Below are positions 26,785 through 39,070 of a DNA stretch of 64,000 nt, piece after piece. The stretch is taken from assembly GCA_013398275.1 (NCBI GenBank), contig VZSE01002700.1, forward strand, positions 2,102,455-2,166,454. The letters are read 5' to 3'. The stretch's first letter is position 1, and every line of letters begins with the position of its first letter. A model generated the notes under the pieces. That model searched no databases. It had not been told where the DNA came from and saw only the letters and a list, made by a program, of their open reading frames with translations. This DNA comes from Promerops cafer (taxonomy: Eukaryota; Chordata; Aves; Passeriformes; Nectariniidae). Position numbers and translations under genes: made by a program.

Positions 26785-26920
26785 GTACTGGATGCTCCTT
26801 GGATCATGTGGCATTTACCTGGTCTTGTGGAAAGTGCCTTTGCCTGGGGCAGGGATATTGGAATAGATGATCTTTAAGGTCCCTTCCAACCAAAAAAATT
26901 CCATGACTCTAGGACTGTAG
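26785..26920 (+). mobile_element. CR1 LINE 3'-terminal fragment
   Basis: Contains the diagnostic CR1 3' end: GATGATCTTTAAGGTCCCTT immediately followed by CCAACC and a worn tail (ATTCCATGACTCTAGGACTG). The upstream part (GTGCCTTTGCCTGGGGCAGG) also fits a CR1 3' untranslated region. Heavily 5'-truncated; no coding sequence left. Confidence 0.85.
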
Positions 26921-28495
26921 GGAAATGTGTTACCAGCCCTTTTGCCCTGCATGGTGGAGCTTATCTGTTGGGACCATTTTAGCTCTGGCTGTCTCTACAT
27001 GGCCTGACAGTGCTTTTGCCTTCCCTTGTGTGGGAAAGGTTTTTCTGCAGCTTGATACAAGACCTCAGACAAACAAACAAGGGAATATGTTACAGATATG
27101 CAAGGGGTGTCCCACCCAAAGCTAGTTTGCAACATTAGTGCTGAGGGTTAATTTACAGATTGGACTAAAGTACCAACTGGACAGATTTCTCTTATAATTC
27201 TTCTGACTTCTGGTTGTTTATTTCACTTTATCCAGAAGATTACTTCTTACTTTATTTAGATTTTTTTAACAGTATCTACACAATGCTCTGATGAAACCTA
27301 AGTAATTATTGTTTCCTTTAATTCAAGTACATGTAATAATTAAAAAAAATAACAATTAATATATCCTCCCTGAATGAGAAAAATAAACGTATATCAACAA
27401 GATGACGAATGCCTGATGAATAACCTTTAGTCCTACATCACTGATGAAGACAAGCATACCACTGTTGTTTATCTGAAGTCTTTTAAGCCTTTCATCTAGT
27501 GATAAAACACTGAGAGGTCTGTTTGTTATGAGGAATATCAAACATACATTTCTGAAAATATCTGGAACCACTGGTAATAGCTGTTGTCCACAGTAGATAT
27601 TGAACACAGGCATTTAACCCCCCCAAGCCTTTCTTAACAGATGCTGTTAGCGTGGGCTCTCATAGCCCTGCAGTAATCATATTCGTTGTAATTGACCCAC
27701 TCTCTTAGCTACAGCAAAAGAAAAAAAAAATCCTCAGATTTATCTTAGCTGTTACTTAAATTTGCACACTAAACACAGTGAAATAATGTTTTTTTCCCAG
27801 ACAGGTGGTGTTACAAAAAGGAAAGAAACATGAGAATCTCTAATATTCAAGTGTCTACTGCCCATTTTCTTAATCTTCCTGAATGAATGTTTGAGCTTAT
27901 TATACTAATAGAAGCCTGCCAAGTCTTTGGATTTATTGCTCTAAATCAGTGGAGTCATTGTCATTATTAGACCAGTTGCTAGTCAATACTTAAAAGCATT
28001 CATTAGCTGCAAATGACAGAAATGGTAGTACACTATAGATTTTTTTTATTGCTGTCCAGAATGCATGCTTCCTATTGAAGGGAATAATGAGAGAAGGATT
28101 AAGTGAGAGGTCAGTAAGGATTTTACCGATAACGGGAACAATGTGGTAGGAATCCCTATGCTATTCCAGAGTCTTTTCTCATTTTCCTCATTTTCTGCTA
28201 TGCATGCAAATTTGAAGACAACAGGAGTATTAGTAGTTTGTGTGGGTAACTAGTGCATCTGCCTTTAACAAGAGCCTGCATGTTGTAATTTGAAATGAAT
28301 TTGTTTCAGCGAAAAATGTGAGGAGTAACTGTTTTTCTGCTCTTGGATGGCCTGTTTTATTTGTAGTACAAGATTCAGGAGCTCCTTCTTGGTTCTGACA
28401 TCCCTCAGGCTTGGGCCTTTTCTCAGCTGTGGATATTTGCTCTGATTCAGCATGTTAAGAGCTAATGTACTGGGCTAGGTCTTCCCCTGGTGTAG
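26921..28495. other. Unique non-coding DNA, no gene recognised
   Basis: AT-rich sequence with an A run near 27720-27730. Short open frames only, without domains. No repeat family is recognised. Confidence 0.6.
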
Positions 28496-28600
28496 CCCCT
28501 GCCTGGGAATTGGGCACCTAAATCCTTTAGGTTCCTTTGAAAACCTCAGCTGCAGTTCCTTCTAAAAGGAATAACAAAGAAGAGAAACTTGTAAAAGGAA
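28496..28600 (+). repeat. Candidate ancient interspersed repeat fragment
   Basis: Contains GGGCACCTAAATCCTTTAGG followed by TTCCTTTGAAAACCTCAGC. This wording resembles an old repeat seen in reptile and bird genomes built on CACCTAAAT and CTTTGAAAA motifs. I cannot name the family. A related locus may lie at 32560-32900. Confidence 0.3.
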
Positions 28601-30139
28601 CTGGCACCTAGTAGCTTCCTTTGTTTGCAATGGGAGCTGCAGGGTAATAAGCCTCTACAAAAATCTTTCTGTTCATTTTGCCTTCTAACTGGGAGCCGAG
28701 TTCTTCAGAAATGCTGGCCAACAACTGCTACATAAAGACAATATCCTAGGATGACAGGTACTTTGACAGTGCACAACAGTTGAACAAAAACTACTGAATT
28801 CATGTTATATCTAGAGGTAACTGCATTCAAAGTGCTCTTCACCAGTTAAAGAGAGATGTTCCATTTTTCCACTCAACAGATGGACTGTTCTTCTTTCTGC
28901 TTTAGACTTAATTCAAAAAATGAAAGGTTCAGATGAACACTTCTTTCAGTACAACATTAATGTGATGACAAAATAACCAAAATAATTATAGTCCTGGAAT
29001 ATAATTTTCTTTTTAAGCAGTCCAAGTCTCCTAGAGAAGAGCCTGCTTAAATTGGATCTTCAAAGACAAATTTATTGCCACCAAAATAACAGTAGATATT
29101 AAAAACAAAACAAAATAACTCCCCAAAACAACAACCTAAAGGAATCTAAGCTTATTAGTGAAACATTAAGTTTAAAAGATCTAGGCAATTTCCAGAGATC
29201 TTATAATTAACAAAGGAAACATTGGGAATGCATTGCATTTTCTGATTGTTAAAACTGTCATAATTCTATTAACAACTTTAAAAAGAAAATCATTAGAGAA
29301 AATATTGTCTCCTTGAAAATCTTCCTCCTTAATTAGCCTAGCTTTAACTCCTCTTTTGATAAAAGGCTTTTGCTTGCTATTTGATGACTGACAAGTAAGG
29401 ACATTGTTCTAAAGATGTCTTCTTTTGCATATAGTCAGCCATAAGTACCTGGGCTATAGAATTTTTTTCCCCTATAACTTGGAGACTAATCCATTGATTG
29501 TCTCCTTATGTGAGCAGTTTTAACTTACGAAGACAATGCTATTGACTTCAAGATGTATGGGTTGGCAGACCAATCCTTAAAAATACCTGGGTTAAAAAAA
29601 TATTAATTTTGTAGTATGGATATATGGTCAGCTTTGGATAAATGATTTTAACTGCATAAAGTAAAAGAAAAATGATAAGGGAAAAATGCCTACAACTCTT
29701 ATTCAGCAAAAGCTCCTGTTTAAATAATTAAAGCAGATTGTGCCCAATGTATAAATTTCTCTGCAAGACCCTTTTTTCCATGGAGAGTTGAAGTTTTGTT
29801 GAATCTTCTATTTCTAACTCTGAAGTCAATTTGTAGGAGGTGGTGTGTAAAAGCATTTTAGTAGGGAAAAGCAGCAATCTCAATGCATCAAAGTTAGGTG
29901 GTAGCGGGGTTATCACTCCGTGAAAATCACATAAACATTCCACATATGAAATATTATTCATCAGGGCAAAACCCTCCAAGGGTTTCAAAGATGACAATGG
30001 TGTCATGATACCCTTTTTTGAAAGAGGAAAAATTTATTCCACTGCTAAGATTGATTCTGTCGCCATGTAGCAGGCAGTGTGACGAGGCAGAGAATGAACA
30101 TAATTGAGAAGAGAATTAGCAAACCTTAAATATCTGCTG
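28601..30139. other. Unique non-coding DNA, no gene recognised
   Basis: Very AT-rich. The longest open frame (92 codons, minus strand, 29728-30006) has no domain. No repeats or RNA genes recognised. Confidence 0.6.
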
Positions 30140-31500
30140 CTGCAATATCATTACCCATAAACTTGCCCTTTTTCCACCCTCTTTTCCCCAAAGACTGACA
30201 TCCCATAACTGCAGTGAAAAAGAATGTGTTCTTTCGAACAGCTAAATCAACAAGGTCTCACATGAGTAGTGTTGAGTGGTGTGGTTGAATGATTTCATGA
30301 AAAACTAATCAAGTATTCATCATTGAGATCAAACACTTCCCAAGTAATTATTATCAAAACCAATTTGATAAGACCTGAAGAAGTGGCATTGGTGATCTAA
30401 TCAGAATTAGAACAGAAATAGTTCTCTCAGCTTTTATAATGTTCAGGTATGAAAGCACAAAAATGTAATTGTATTTTATAATTAAAGATAAGAAAGCTGT
30501 CATACTGTAATCAATTATTTCAGATCAATCATAACAATTTTATTTCTTCTGGTTATTTTATAAGAACACTCATTTACAAATTGACTTTTTCATATATAGG
30601 TAATGTAATATGTGGAAGAGAAATGCATTAGAAACTATCTAGTTTAAAGCTATTTCATTTAAAAAAGAAAGGATAATGTGACTATAATGACTAACAGAAT
30701 TGGTAAGTCCATATTTGCATTTTTTTCCCTATAATAGTGATTTCCTTTTATATTAAAATTTAAATACAGAATATTTTTGAAAAGTAGAATCATATTTGCA
30801 GTCTCAGCAAATTTCTATTTTTAAGGTGTCTTCACTGATTAAATTCTCAAGGGTAATGTACAAAAGTTAGGAATTTAAAAGTATTTTACATGTGTTTCAA
30901 ACCACCAAAGTAGAAATTGCAATACCCCAGTCAATTTCCAGGAATGTATTTATCTGGTCATTATTTTCAAGCAAGAGCCAAAACACATTTGAGATGGCAC
31001 CATACATCATAGTGCCATTACCCTGGCGGATTTTGACAATACAGAATTTCAAACGGATCATATGGGAAAAAACATCCCCATCCTAATAGGCTGATTTACT
31101 TAATAATAGCAGGCTGGAATCCCTATGCCACTTGCATAAATCTTAATTGACGCTAATTTTAATGGCTTTATTAGTTTTAGTTGTAAGGCTATTTGTTTTC
31201 TCAGAAATATTTTTCCATGCAGATTACTGAGTCATATCTGGGTGACAAAAGTTCCTAGAAAAGTGGCTGTTCTTCAGAGTCTTTTTTCTTGGATGAGGAT
31301 CTTAAAAACTCATTTCACAGATTATTTTGTGAATGTTTGAACTATTATGAGCATGTGAATATGGCTGCGGGTTTTTTTTTAAATTAATTGATGGGTAGAA
31401 TGCCAGTATTTTAATAGCTTCCTAATATGTAAATAAAAGTCTGAATGAAAATTAACCATGCTTCTTAAACTTAAATTCATCATTTTAATGGTTTTTTTTT
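30140..31500. promoter_or_regulatory. AT-rich block, candidate conserved non-coding elements
   Basis: A 1.3 kb stretch free of recognised repeats and dense in ATTA/TAAT homeodomain-type cores. Most striking is 31085-31200, which reads like a vertebrate conserved element: a run of TAATAATAGC, CTTGCATAAATCTTAATTGA and GCTAATTTTAATGGC within about 80 bases. The block also lacks open frames of note. Function is inferred from texture only. Confidence 0.3.
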
Positions 31501-32559
31501 TACTGTCTGATGGTAGCCAGGTAAATAAGACTATTTACAGAGAGACTAATAAAAATTAATCAGAATGGAAGAATATGGTCCAGCCTAAAAGTTAGTGTTA
31601 CCTGCTGGGGAACTACACTATTTCTACACTAATCTTAAAATTATAACAACAGCAACTGTTGTTTTCCCACAGGTTGATCAGTGGAAAAATCCTATGTATT
31701 CAATAGTTAGAAATTCCTATTATTTATTTTGTTTTCACAGAAAGATTTTAGGGATCTCCGTAAGAAATAAAAGCCTAAATGTGGTTCAATTTTAGTTTAA
31801 GAATTTATTTTTAAGACTGCAAAATGAAAGGAAGGACATTTTGTTTCAGCAGTGAAACTATATTCTTTGCCAAAGTGAAATTCTCTGCAGCTCTTAAAAA
31901 AAAAAATCTGGGAAAGTTGTTTCACCACAGAAAATGGCATCTTCTTGTCACAATGTTTCTGCTGATTATCACTGATGACAAACATCAGTGAATCATTCAC
32001 TTGAAAGATAAATCTTGCCAGCTTTACTCTTAACAGGAAAGTTCTACACCCAGAAAATTCTCCTAATACAAACTGGTGCCCTTTTGTTTCATGCAACTGG
32101 CACAACCATTTCTTACCGTCTGATCCAGCAAAAAAGGTATCCTGGTTTTCAGCACCACATGAAAAAAAGAGCTGCTACTTTCTAAAGTGTTGTACAAAAC
32201 AAATCCTTGGCTATCAAAGCTATTTAAATACTATGTAGTTATTTTAAGAAGCCAAAGAATTTTTTGCTTCATAGACTGTCAGCTGCCTTGACTGTAAATG
32301 CACTCTATAAGCCCAATTTCTATAGTTTGAAACCTAGATGATTTCTGGCTACAGATTTAAGTATTCCTTCACCTCTACAAGCAAGGATTACTGTGTGTGT
32401 TGAGGACCCTTTTACTCTTCCTCTGCAGAGGACAGAACAGCTATTCCTGTCTCCCACTTTTGCTTGCTATGTTTGCCTAGATATCCTTGCTTTAGATGAC
32501 AAGCTATCTTTGCATTGTTTCAATGTGCTCATGTTGAGTTAGATGCAGTAGTTTCTGGA
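31501..32559. other. Unique non-coding DNA, no gene recognised
   Basis: AT-rich. An acceptor-like TTTTCCCACAG ends near 31671 but is followed by only a short open frame with no domain. A 102-codon minus-strand frame at 31797-32105 is not recognisable. Confidence 0.6.
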
Positions 32560-32900
32560 GAGACTGGGAGTAGGTGCCTTAACTAAACAGCCCTCCAGGC
32601 TCCACTGACTCCATCAAATGCCATTGGAGACGTGTTAAGGAGCTCTAGATGCCTTCTTGGTCTGACAGCTGTCAGATAAGATCTTCAAGAGATCCTTACC
32701 TTTCTTCAGTAGCAGCTGGAGGTCAACTGGCACACCTTATGGTACTTAAAATGGCACAAGTTGCTTGTGCAGGGAGACAATTGCATCTAATTGATCATTA
32801 CTGACTACAGTGAAGTGAAATGTAGCTTGTGTGCTGAGAGCTACATGCACATCTAAATGTAGGTGCCTGAATCCTGACCCAAAACTTGCTATTGGTCTAT
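32560..32900 (-). repeat. Candidate ancient interspersed repeat fragment
   Basis: Contains GTAGGTGCCTTAAC, CTCCACTGACTCCATCAAATG, GTTAAGGAGCTCTAGATGCC and, further right, TGTAGGTGCCTGAATCC. Repeated AGGTGCCT words about 270 bases apart, and the GACTCCAT/AATG arrangement, resemble the same old sauropsid repeat suggested at 28496-28600, in the opposite orientation. Family name and borders unknown. Confidence 0.3.
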
Positions 32901-33364
32901 CTTCAAGAGTCTGGGATTGATATGAGGTCATGGAAGATCAGTGGTCCCCAATAGGTCTGGTATCACATCTGCTAGCTTTGTGCAGAAGTTGTGGACATCA
33001 CTGGACAATCTCAAAAGTCATATAAGTCTAGGAAATGGAATATGCTTTTTTTTGGTGACACACTCTAAACCTGACATATCAGCCATGGCATGCTGCAAAG
33101 TTCATTCCCTCAAGTGCTAGAATATTGTTGGCCAAGATTCATTGTCAATTTTTGTTGCTGTACATTTAGACTTTTGATACAGCCCTATACGTTCAATGGA
33201 AATATTGTCAAGTCACTCTCTGAGGAAGACTGCAATTGCTATTAGAGTAATTTTCTTCTTTTAAGTTGGACATTTACACTAACCATATTTTTTTCCTGTA
33301 AATTATCTACAGAGTCAGAGGCTTTGGGGACATATATTAGCAGAAATCAGGATTAATGTTCATA
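32901..33364. other. Unique non-coding DNA, left flank of the long CR1
   Basis: AT-rich sequence with no gene or repeat recognised. No obvious target-site duplication of the neighbouring CR1 is visible, as is usual for this retrotransposon. Confidence 0.6.
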
Positions 33365-34892
33365 AATCTAGGGGCCAGATAGGATCCACCATCCCAGGGT
33401 GATGAGGGAGCTGGCAGATGAGCTTGTGAAGACACTCTCCATCATTTATCAACAATCCTGGCTCACTGGTGAGGTTCCAGGTGACTGGAAGATGGCCAGT
33501 GTGACTCCCATTCCCAAAACTGGTAAGAAGGAGGATCCTGGTAATTATAGGCCAGTTAGCCTGACCTCAGTACCTGGTAAGGTAATGGAGCAGTTTATAC
33601 TGATTTCCATCACACAGCACTTACAGGATGGCCAGGGTATCTGACCCAGCCAGCACGGGTTTAGGAGGGGTAGGTCGTGTTCGACCAACCTGGTCTCCTT
33701 TTATGACCAGGTGACCCGCCTGGTGGATGCAGGAAAGGCTGTGGATGTTGTCTATCTGGACTTCAGCAAGGCCTTTGACACTGTCTCCCACAGCACGCTC
33801 CTGGAAAAGCTGGCAGCCCATGGCTTGGGCAGGAGCACTCTGTTGGGTTAGGAACTGGCTGGATGGCCAGGCCCAGAGAGTGGTGGTGAACGGTGCTGCA
33901 TCCAGCTGGTGGCCAGTGACTAGCGGTGTTCCTCAGGGGTCTGTGCTGGGGCCAGTTCTGTTCAATATTTTTATTGATGACATGGATGAGGGAATTGAGT
34001 CTTTCATTAGTAAATTTGCAGGTGACACTAAGCTGGGAGAGTATGTCGATCTGTTGGAAGGTCGGGTGGCTCTGCAGAGAGACCTGGAACAGTTGGATGG
34101 ATGGGCAGAGTCAAACAGAATGAAGTTTTTAAGTCCAAATGCCGAGTCCTGCATTTTGGCCACAATAACCCCCTGCAGCGTTACAGGCTGGGGACATTGT
34201 GGCTGGACAGTGCCCAGGCAGAAAGGGACCTGGGGGTTCTGGTCGACAGCCGGCTGAACACGAGCCAGCGGTGTGCCCTCGTGGCCAAGAAGGCCAATGG
34301 CATCCTGGCCTGGATCAGGAACAGTGTGGCCAGCAGGAGCAGGGAGGTCATTCTTCCCCTGTACTCGGCACTGGTGAGGCTGCACCTTGAGTGCTGTGTC
34401 CAGTTCTGGGCCCCTCAGTTTGGGAAGGACGTGGAGACGCTTGAGTGCCTCCAGAGGAGGCAACGAGGCTGGTGAGGGGCTTGGAACACAAGCCCTGTGA
34501 GGAACGACTGAGGGAGCTGGGGTTGTTTAGCCTGGAGAAAAGGAGACTCAGAGGTGACCTTATCACTCTCTACAACTTCCTGAAGGGGAGTTGTAGTCAG
34601 GTGGGGGTTGGTCTCTTTCTCCAGGCAGCAACTGACAGAATGAGAGGACATAGTCTCAAGCTGCATCAAGGGAAATATAGGCTGGCTATTAGGAAAAAGT
34701 TTTTATGGAAAGAGTGATAAAGCACTGGAATGGTCTGCCTGGGGAGGTGGTGGAGTCACCATCCCTGGATGTGTTTAATAAAAGACTGGATGTGGCACTC
34801 AGTGTCATGGTTTAGTTGAGGTGTTAGGGCATGGGTTGGACTCGATGATCTTCAAGCTGTCTTCCAACCTTGTGATTCTGTGATTCTGTAAT
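33365..34892 (+). mobile_element. CR1 LINE, 5'-truncated, reverse-transcriptase half of ORF2 plus 3' end
   Basis: The best preserved element in the window, about 1.5 kb. It starts inside ORF2 just before the reverse-transcriptase domain, runs to the ORF2 stop (TAG at 34813-34815), and ends with a short 3' untranslated region carrying GATGATCTTCAAGCTGTCTT-CCAACC and the CR1 tail of GTGATTCT units at 34871-34890. The same Met-Val-stop ending occurs in the copy at 16590-17350, suggesting related subfamilies. CR1 mobilises by target-primed reverse transcription; 5' truncation is the normal outcome. Its GC content exceeds that of the flanks. Confidence 0.97.
33399..34815 (+). pseudogene. CR1 ORF2 (reverse transcriptase) pseudogene
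   Basis: Reading along the element the reverse-transcriptase blocks appear in order: PGNYRPVSLTSVPGKVMEQ (about 33537-33593), HGFRRGRS (33654 on), YLDFSKAFDTVSH with the first catalytic aspartate (about 33754-33792), GVPQGSVLGP (33925-33954), then the catalytic box at 34015-34026, which reads FAGD where the family has two adjacent aspartates (FADD). The frame is broken: TGA at 33642-33644 where the family has an arginine codon, a net +1/-2 shift near 33840, and net -1/+2 shifts near 34125, 34465 and 34700. The encoded enzyme therefore cannot be made and would lack an essential metal-binding residue. The C-terminal region (GLFSLEKRRLRGDL near 34525, then VFNKRLDVALSVMV) is typical CR1. Confidence 0.93.
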
Positions 34893-37740
34893 GATTCCCT
34901 GGTTAGTAAGTAACTTGTTCTTACTAACAAGTGAAGACAAAAATACTGACAAAAATGTATTTTCCTTACATTTCCTGATTTACATTAAATTAGAAAAATC
35001 AATGTAAGTCACCATGCCTGCTGGTGGTTTGTTGATAAGACAAAATGTTAACTTTTGGGTTTAGGCTTGAAGAGTATTTTTGAGCAAATATCTGTGTGAA
35101 GTCACTAAAATATCTGGACACAATGAAAAGAACACACATACAGAGCCCTTGTCCTGACTCAAAAATAAACATAATCCTCCCCAATGCTTCAGTTCAGTCT
35201 TAAATATGTTACAAGTACTGCTGAGCATGGGCCTTCTACTCTCCACTAATCCTAAATGCTGTTATTGACCTGCAGTTGCTTTAAAAAAATGTAGTTATGA
35301 TATAGTATCTGTGTTTTCTTATCATAGCTGCCAAAGCACTGCTCTTCTTTGCAGTCAGGCTGCATTACTAAAAACATATAAAGATGAGCTTGGTCTATAG
35401 GGAAGAACTACAAGAGAAGATAAGGCAAACAATGCAAAGAAGATTTGAGATTGCAAGAATGAAGCTCTGGGATGAGTAAGGAAGGCTCTGGAAGGAAATC
35501 ATGAAAGAGGGGAAAATGAAGCAAAAGAATAGAAAAATAACAACACTCCCTAAAGGAGGCAAACACGGAAAAAATGATTTTGGAGAAAATGTAAATTCAA
35601 ATGGGGTGAAGAGATGACTGCAAAAGATAAAGAAGATGAAGAAGGGATCAAAAAATTCCTCTGAGAGGAGTGTCAGTAGAGAAGAGGAAGAAAATAATGC
35701 CTTTTTATGAGACAGTTTCCCTTTGAGTAAAGAGATTTGGTTAATGCTTTGCACCCACAAAACCTTTTTTTTTGGTAAGCATTGAAGGCATTATCTTTTA
35801 ATTTTTTTCCTCAAAACTTGAGATTTGACTGAAAGCTGTATGCAAATGGCATAGACTTTTATATCAAATCATGTTGCCTAGTAAATACAGTTTCAAAAAA
35901 CAACTATTACTTAAGCTTTTCAATCAAACCAAATAAGTGTTTTAAAATTAAAGCCACAGTGAAAGTACCAGGAACAAAGAGCACAGTAAGTTTAATTGAC
36001 ATACATTTACTCAGAGCTCAGCTAAATGGAAACAACTTGGAATTTTTTTTCAACTTTTCCTTCCAAAAGTTATGGGTTATCCAGCCTATTACTCCCTAGC
36101 TCAAAGAAATACTGATACTTTCCCATGTGTTTTCTATCACATTACAGAAGAAACTGCTGTTTGCCTTCTTTCTTGGACGGGAGGAAATATCTGCAAGGCA
36201 GAAGGAAGTGCTTTCTAATGGTCTATCAATTTTCTCTAAAATATAGATAGGGTAGATGGATAGTGAATGGATAAATAAGTAGACTCAGCACCATCACATG
36301 ACTCCGGGAGCTGAATCTTTAACTTCTGCACCCTTTTCAGATGTTTTGGTCACACTAACAATAGTTTTGCTTTCATTGAGAGGACACCAATGATACTTGC
36401 CCATTTAAGTACCACTAGATATTGCTTGAGAAACCTACTTTTTCTCAAACAAAAGAAATGTAAAGCTTGAGGACTTTTAAGATTACATGGATGTAGGAAA
36501 ACAGTGTGTATAAGACTATTTTTACCTCCTTTCCTTAAGATCATAAGCAGTCAAAAGAATCCATACTATCTGTGTGTGGAATAAGGGCAGAAGTGGCAAA
36601 TTTCCAGCAGAAATCTAGACCTTCAGAGTACTCAGCATGTGAGGAAGAGTTTTCTCAGTATTTGACTTTTTTAGTCATAATTTCAGGGTATTATCCAGAT
36701 TTTTGGCCTCTGTTTTGGCTCATGTGTAACACTGCTGTGTTACCCACTCCTGTGGATGAGAAAATATCAGGAGACAAGAGCCTGGCCTACAAATGCTCTG
36801 TGCAACTTGCAGCCTCCATAGGACCTTGAGTGTCTGTCACTGAGCCTGCAGGTAACATACTTAAAATCACCAATAAATGCATTAAATGGCTTCGTTTTAT
36901 GGACAATTTTAGCATGTTTTAGCCTGGCATTTAAACATCTATGGTCCAGTATGTATAATATTGTCAAGTTGCCTACTTGACACAGATTATAATATGCTTT
37001 TCTAAGCATCTCAATGACCTGAGTAGTGTAAGGAGGTGATTGTGGAATCAGGGATCTCACACCAAACAATGGGAAGGCAGTGCACACATGAAACCAAACA
37101 CAGCGTAAATAGGGATGCAAGTGCACACAGATGAATGCAGTGAGCGTACATTACATCTCCCATGGAGCAGTGCCCCCTTTGCTGAATGATTAGGCCCTCT
37201 ATTCTAGTGTGTGGAGATAAGTCTGATACTGCTGTTGTTACCTTTCACATGTAATTTAATTCTTATGCAAGTTTTTCTAAATATTAATTGGAAAAATACG
37301 TAGCCTGAATGAATATAAAGAAATCAGATTTATTGCATAGTATAGTGCAAAGACTTCAACATAAGTGCAGCAGAGTTAACCAGCTCTGATGATTTTTTTA
37401 TACATCTGTAAGATTCCTAATAGCAAAATGAAGCTCCAGACTCACTCCTTTGTGGAAAGGAAATCAGCTGAGAACCTGTTCCTAGTGTAAGCCTGGTGCA
37501 CTAATTGTGAATCATTTTGAGAAGCTGCTCATTGACAGCTTCATGCTGGGAAGTCTAAATTACTCTGTCCCACTTTTCTCGGAGGGAGAGAATCATTTGT
37601 GTAGGTCTTTCTACACCTTGAATCCCATCCTCCACAAAACGAGATGTGCTAAGTAAGGCAGCAGCATTTAGGAGCCTAATGAATGTGCATACTCAAGTAT
37701 GAAGACACACTTGTAAGCTGGCGCTGGTAAGGAAGAGTAC
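34893..37740. other. Unique non-coding DNA, no gene recognised
   Basis: AT-rich, with an A/G-rich patch near 35400-35720 that produces a 121-codon, Phe/Ser/Leu-rich minus-strand open frame of no recognisable family. A 119-codon minus-strand frame at 36767-37126 likewise has no domain. No recognised repeats. Confidence 0.6.
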
Positions 37741-37910
37741 ATTATTCAATGTATCCTCTTTGAAAAAAAATCAATAAAATTCATATACAGTATGCTCATT
37801 GTAAAACATGTGCTGCATTTAATACTCACTGACGTGACACTTAACAAACAGTCTTGAACTGAGATCTATTTGCATTTGATTTCTGTCACAGCTTGACAAA
37901 AAAGTCTGTT
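37741..37910. promoter_or_regulatory. Candidate conserved non-coding element
   Basis: Contains ATACAGTATGCTCATT, a TGACGTGACA motif resembling a CRE half-site near 37830, and ATTTGCATTTGATT, which holds an octamer-like ATTTGCAT at 37869-37876. The density of recognisable transcription-factor words and absence of open frames suggest regulatory DNA; conservation is untested. Confidence 0.25.
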
Positions 37911-38714
37911 GCTTTCATCTGCTTTTTCTTTTTAACATTTCTAACCAAAGATGCATAGGTGTACCTTGCAGGCAGAATAAAAAGCAAAGTGCCCTCTAAA
38001 GGGGTCTCAAACCCTTTTCACTACATGTTTATAATATACCCCAATGTTCAATCACTTTCTCAGCCCAGCAGATACAATAAAGAATATTTTTAAGAGCTAT
38101 TGAATATTTGGTGAATTTTAATTAAATATACATGGACAAAAGGGCAGGACTTACAGAATTGTCCTAGCCTTGAGTGAGGGAACAGTCTTCTAGTAGAAGC
38201 TCACAGAACATTGCAGTGGGAGCAAGAAAGGATCACACAACAAGAACAGAAGAAAGCCTAAAAGACAAACGGAGACAGGCTGTACCAGGAGATTTGAGAT
38301 ATTCTGAACTCACCCTCTGACCAACCCCACATATCTCAGGCATAAAAATAGGAAGTTTTCCCATATATCAATGCCTTTTACAGACCTACAGCAGATCCAC
38401 ATATACATTGCGTGAGGGCAAACACTTCTAATAGACTCCAACATGTCTGTGGAAATAAGATCAAGGATTTGACCCTTAGGTTTTGTGATTAATATTTAAG
38501 TTATGAATGTTTCCATAATTCTGGTGACTCAGAAAAATATGAAATGTTTAAAGCACCTGCATTAATTTCTCTCATGCCAAGGTGCAGCCACAATAGATAC
38601 ATCACAGGAATCCATGAATGAGCTTCCTGCACTAGCATGGTAATATGTCAGTTATCAGAAAAAATAAGAGAGAGAGAGAGAGAAAAAAAAGATTGTTTTT
38701 TTCTGTGTGGAAAA
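37911..38714. other. Unique non-coding DNA with a short (GA)n tract
   Basis: No gene recognised. A (GA)n tract of about eight units lies at 38667-38683, followed by an A run, just upstream of a CR1 fragment. Confidence 0.65.
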
Positions 38715-39070
38715 GGGGAGTCTCTGAGGGAACCTAATCACAGTATAACAGTTCTTACAGGGTGGTTGCAAAGAGGACAGAGTGTCTCTCTCTTCACAAG
38801 GAGCCACATGGAGCAGACAAGGGGCAGTGGGTACAAATTGCACTGGTAAAAACTTCATCCTGACATAAGAAAGAAATGTTTAAAGTAAGACCAGACAGTT
38901 GCTGGAATAATCTTCCCAGGGATGTGGTAGAATCCTCATCACTGCAAGTTTTCAAGATGGAATGGGAGAGGTTGCTAGACAATGCCATCGAGTCTCCCTT
39001 TCCCATGGAAATTTGGACCAGATTATCTTTGGGATTTCCCCAGAAACTAGACTGTTCTGTGATTATATGA
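38715..39070 (+). mobile_element. CR1 LINE 3' fragment, diverged
   Basis: Reads through the end of CR1 ORF2 in broken frames: the segment near 38760-38800 (GGTGGTTGCAAAGAGGACAG) matches the CR1 'gly-gly-cys' coding stretch, 38880-38990 gives DSCWNNLPRDVVESSSLQVF, the conserved LPREVVES region, and the tail near 39052-39070 keeps GTTCTGTGATTATATGA. No intact frame. More diverged than the copy at 33365-34892 and apparently of a different subfamily, since its end carries different words. Confidence 0.85.

Noticed and set aside
33933..34463. 176-codon minus-strand open frame
   Set aside because: Antisense shadow of CR1 ORF2.
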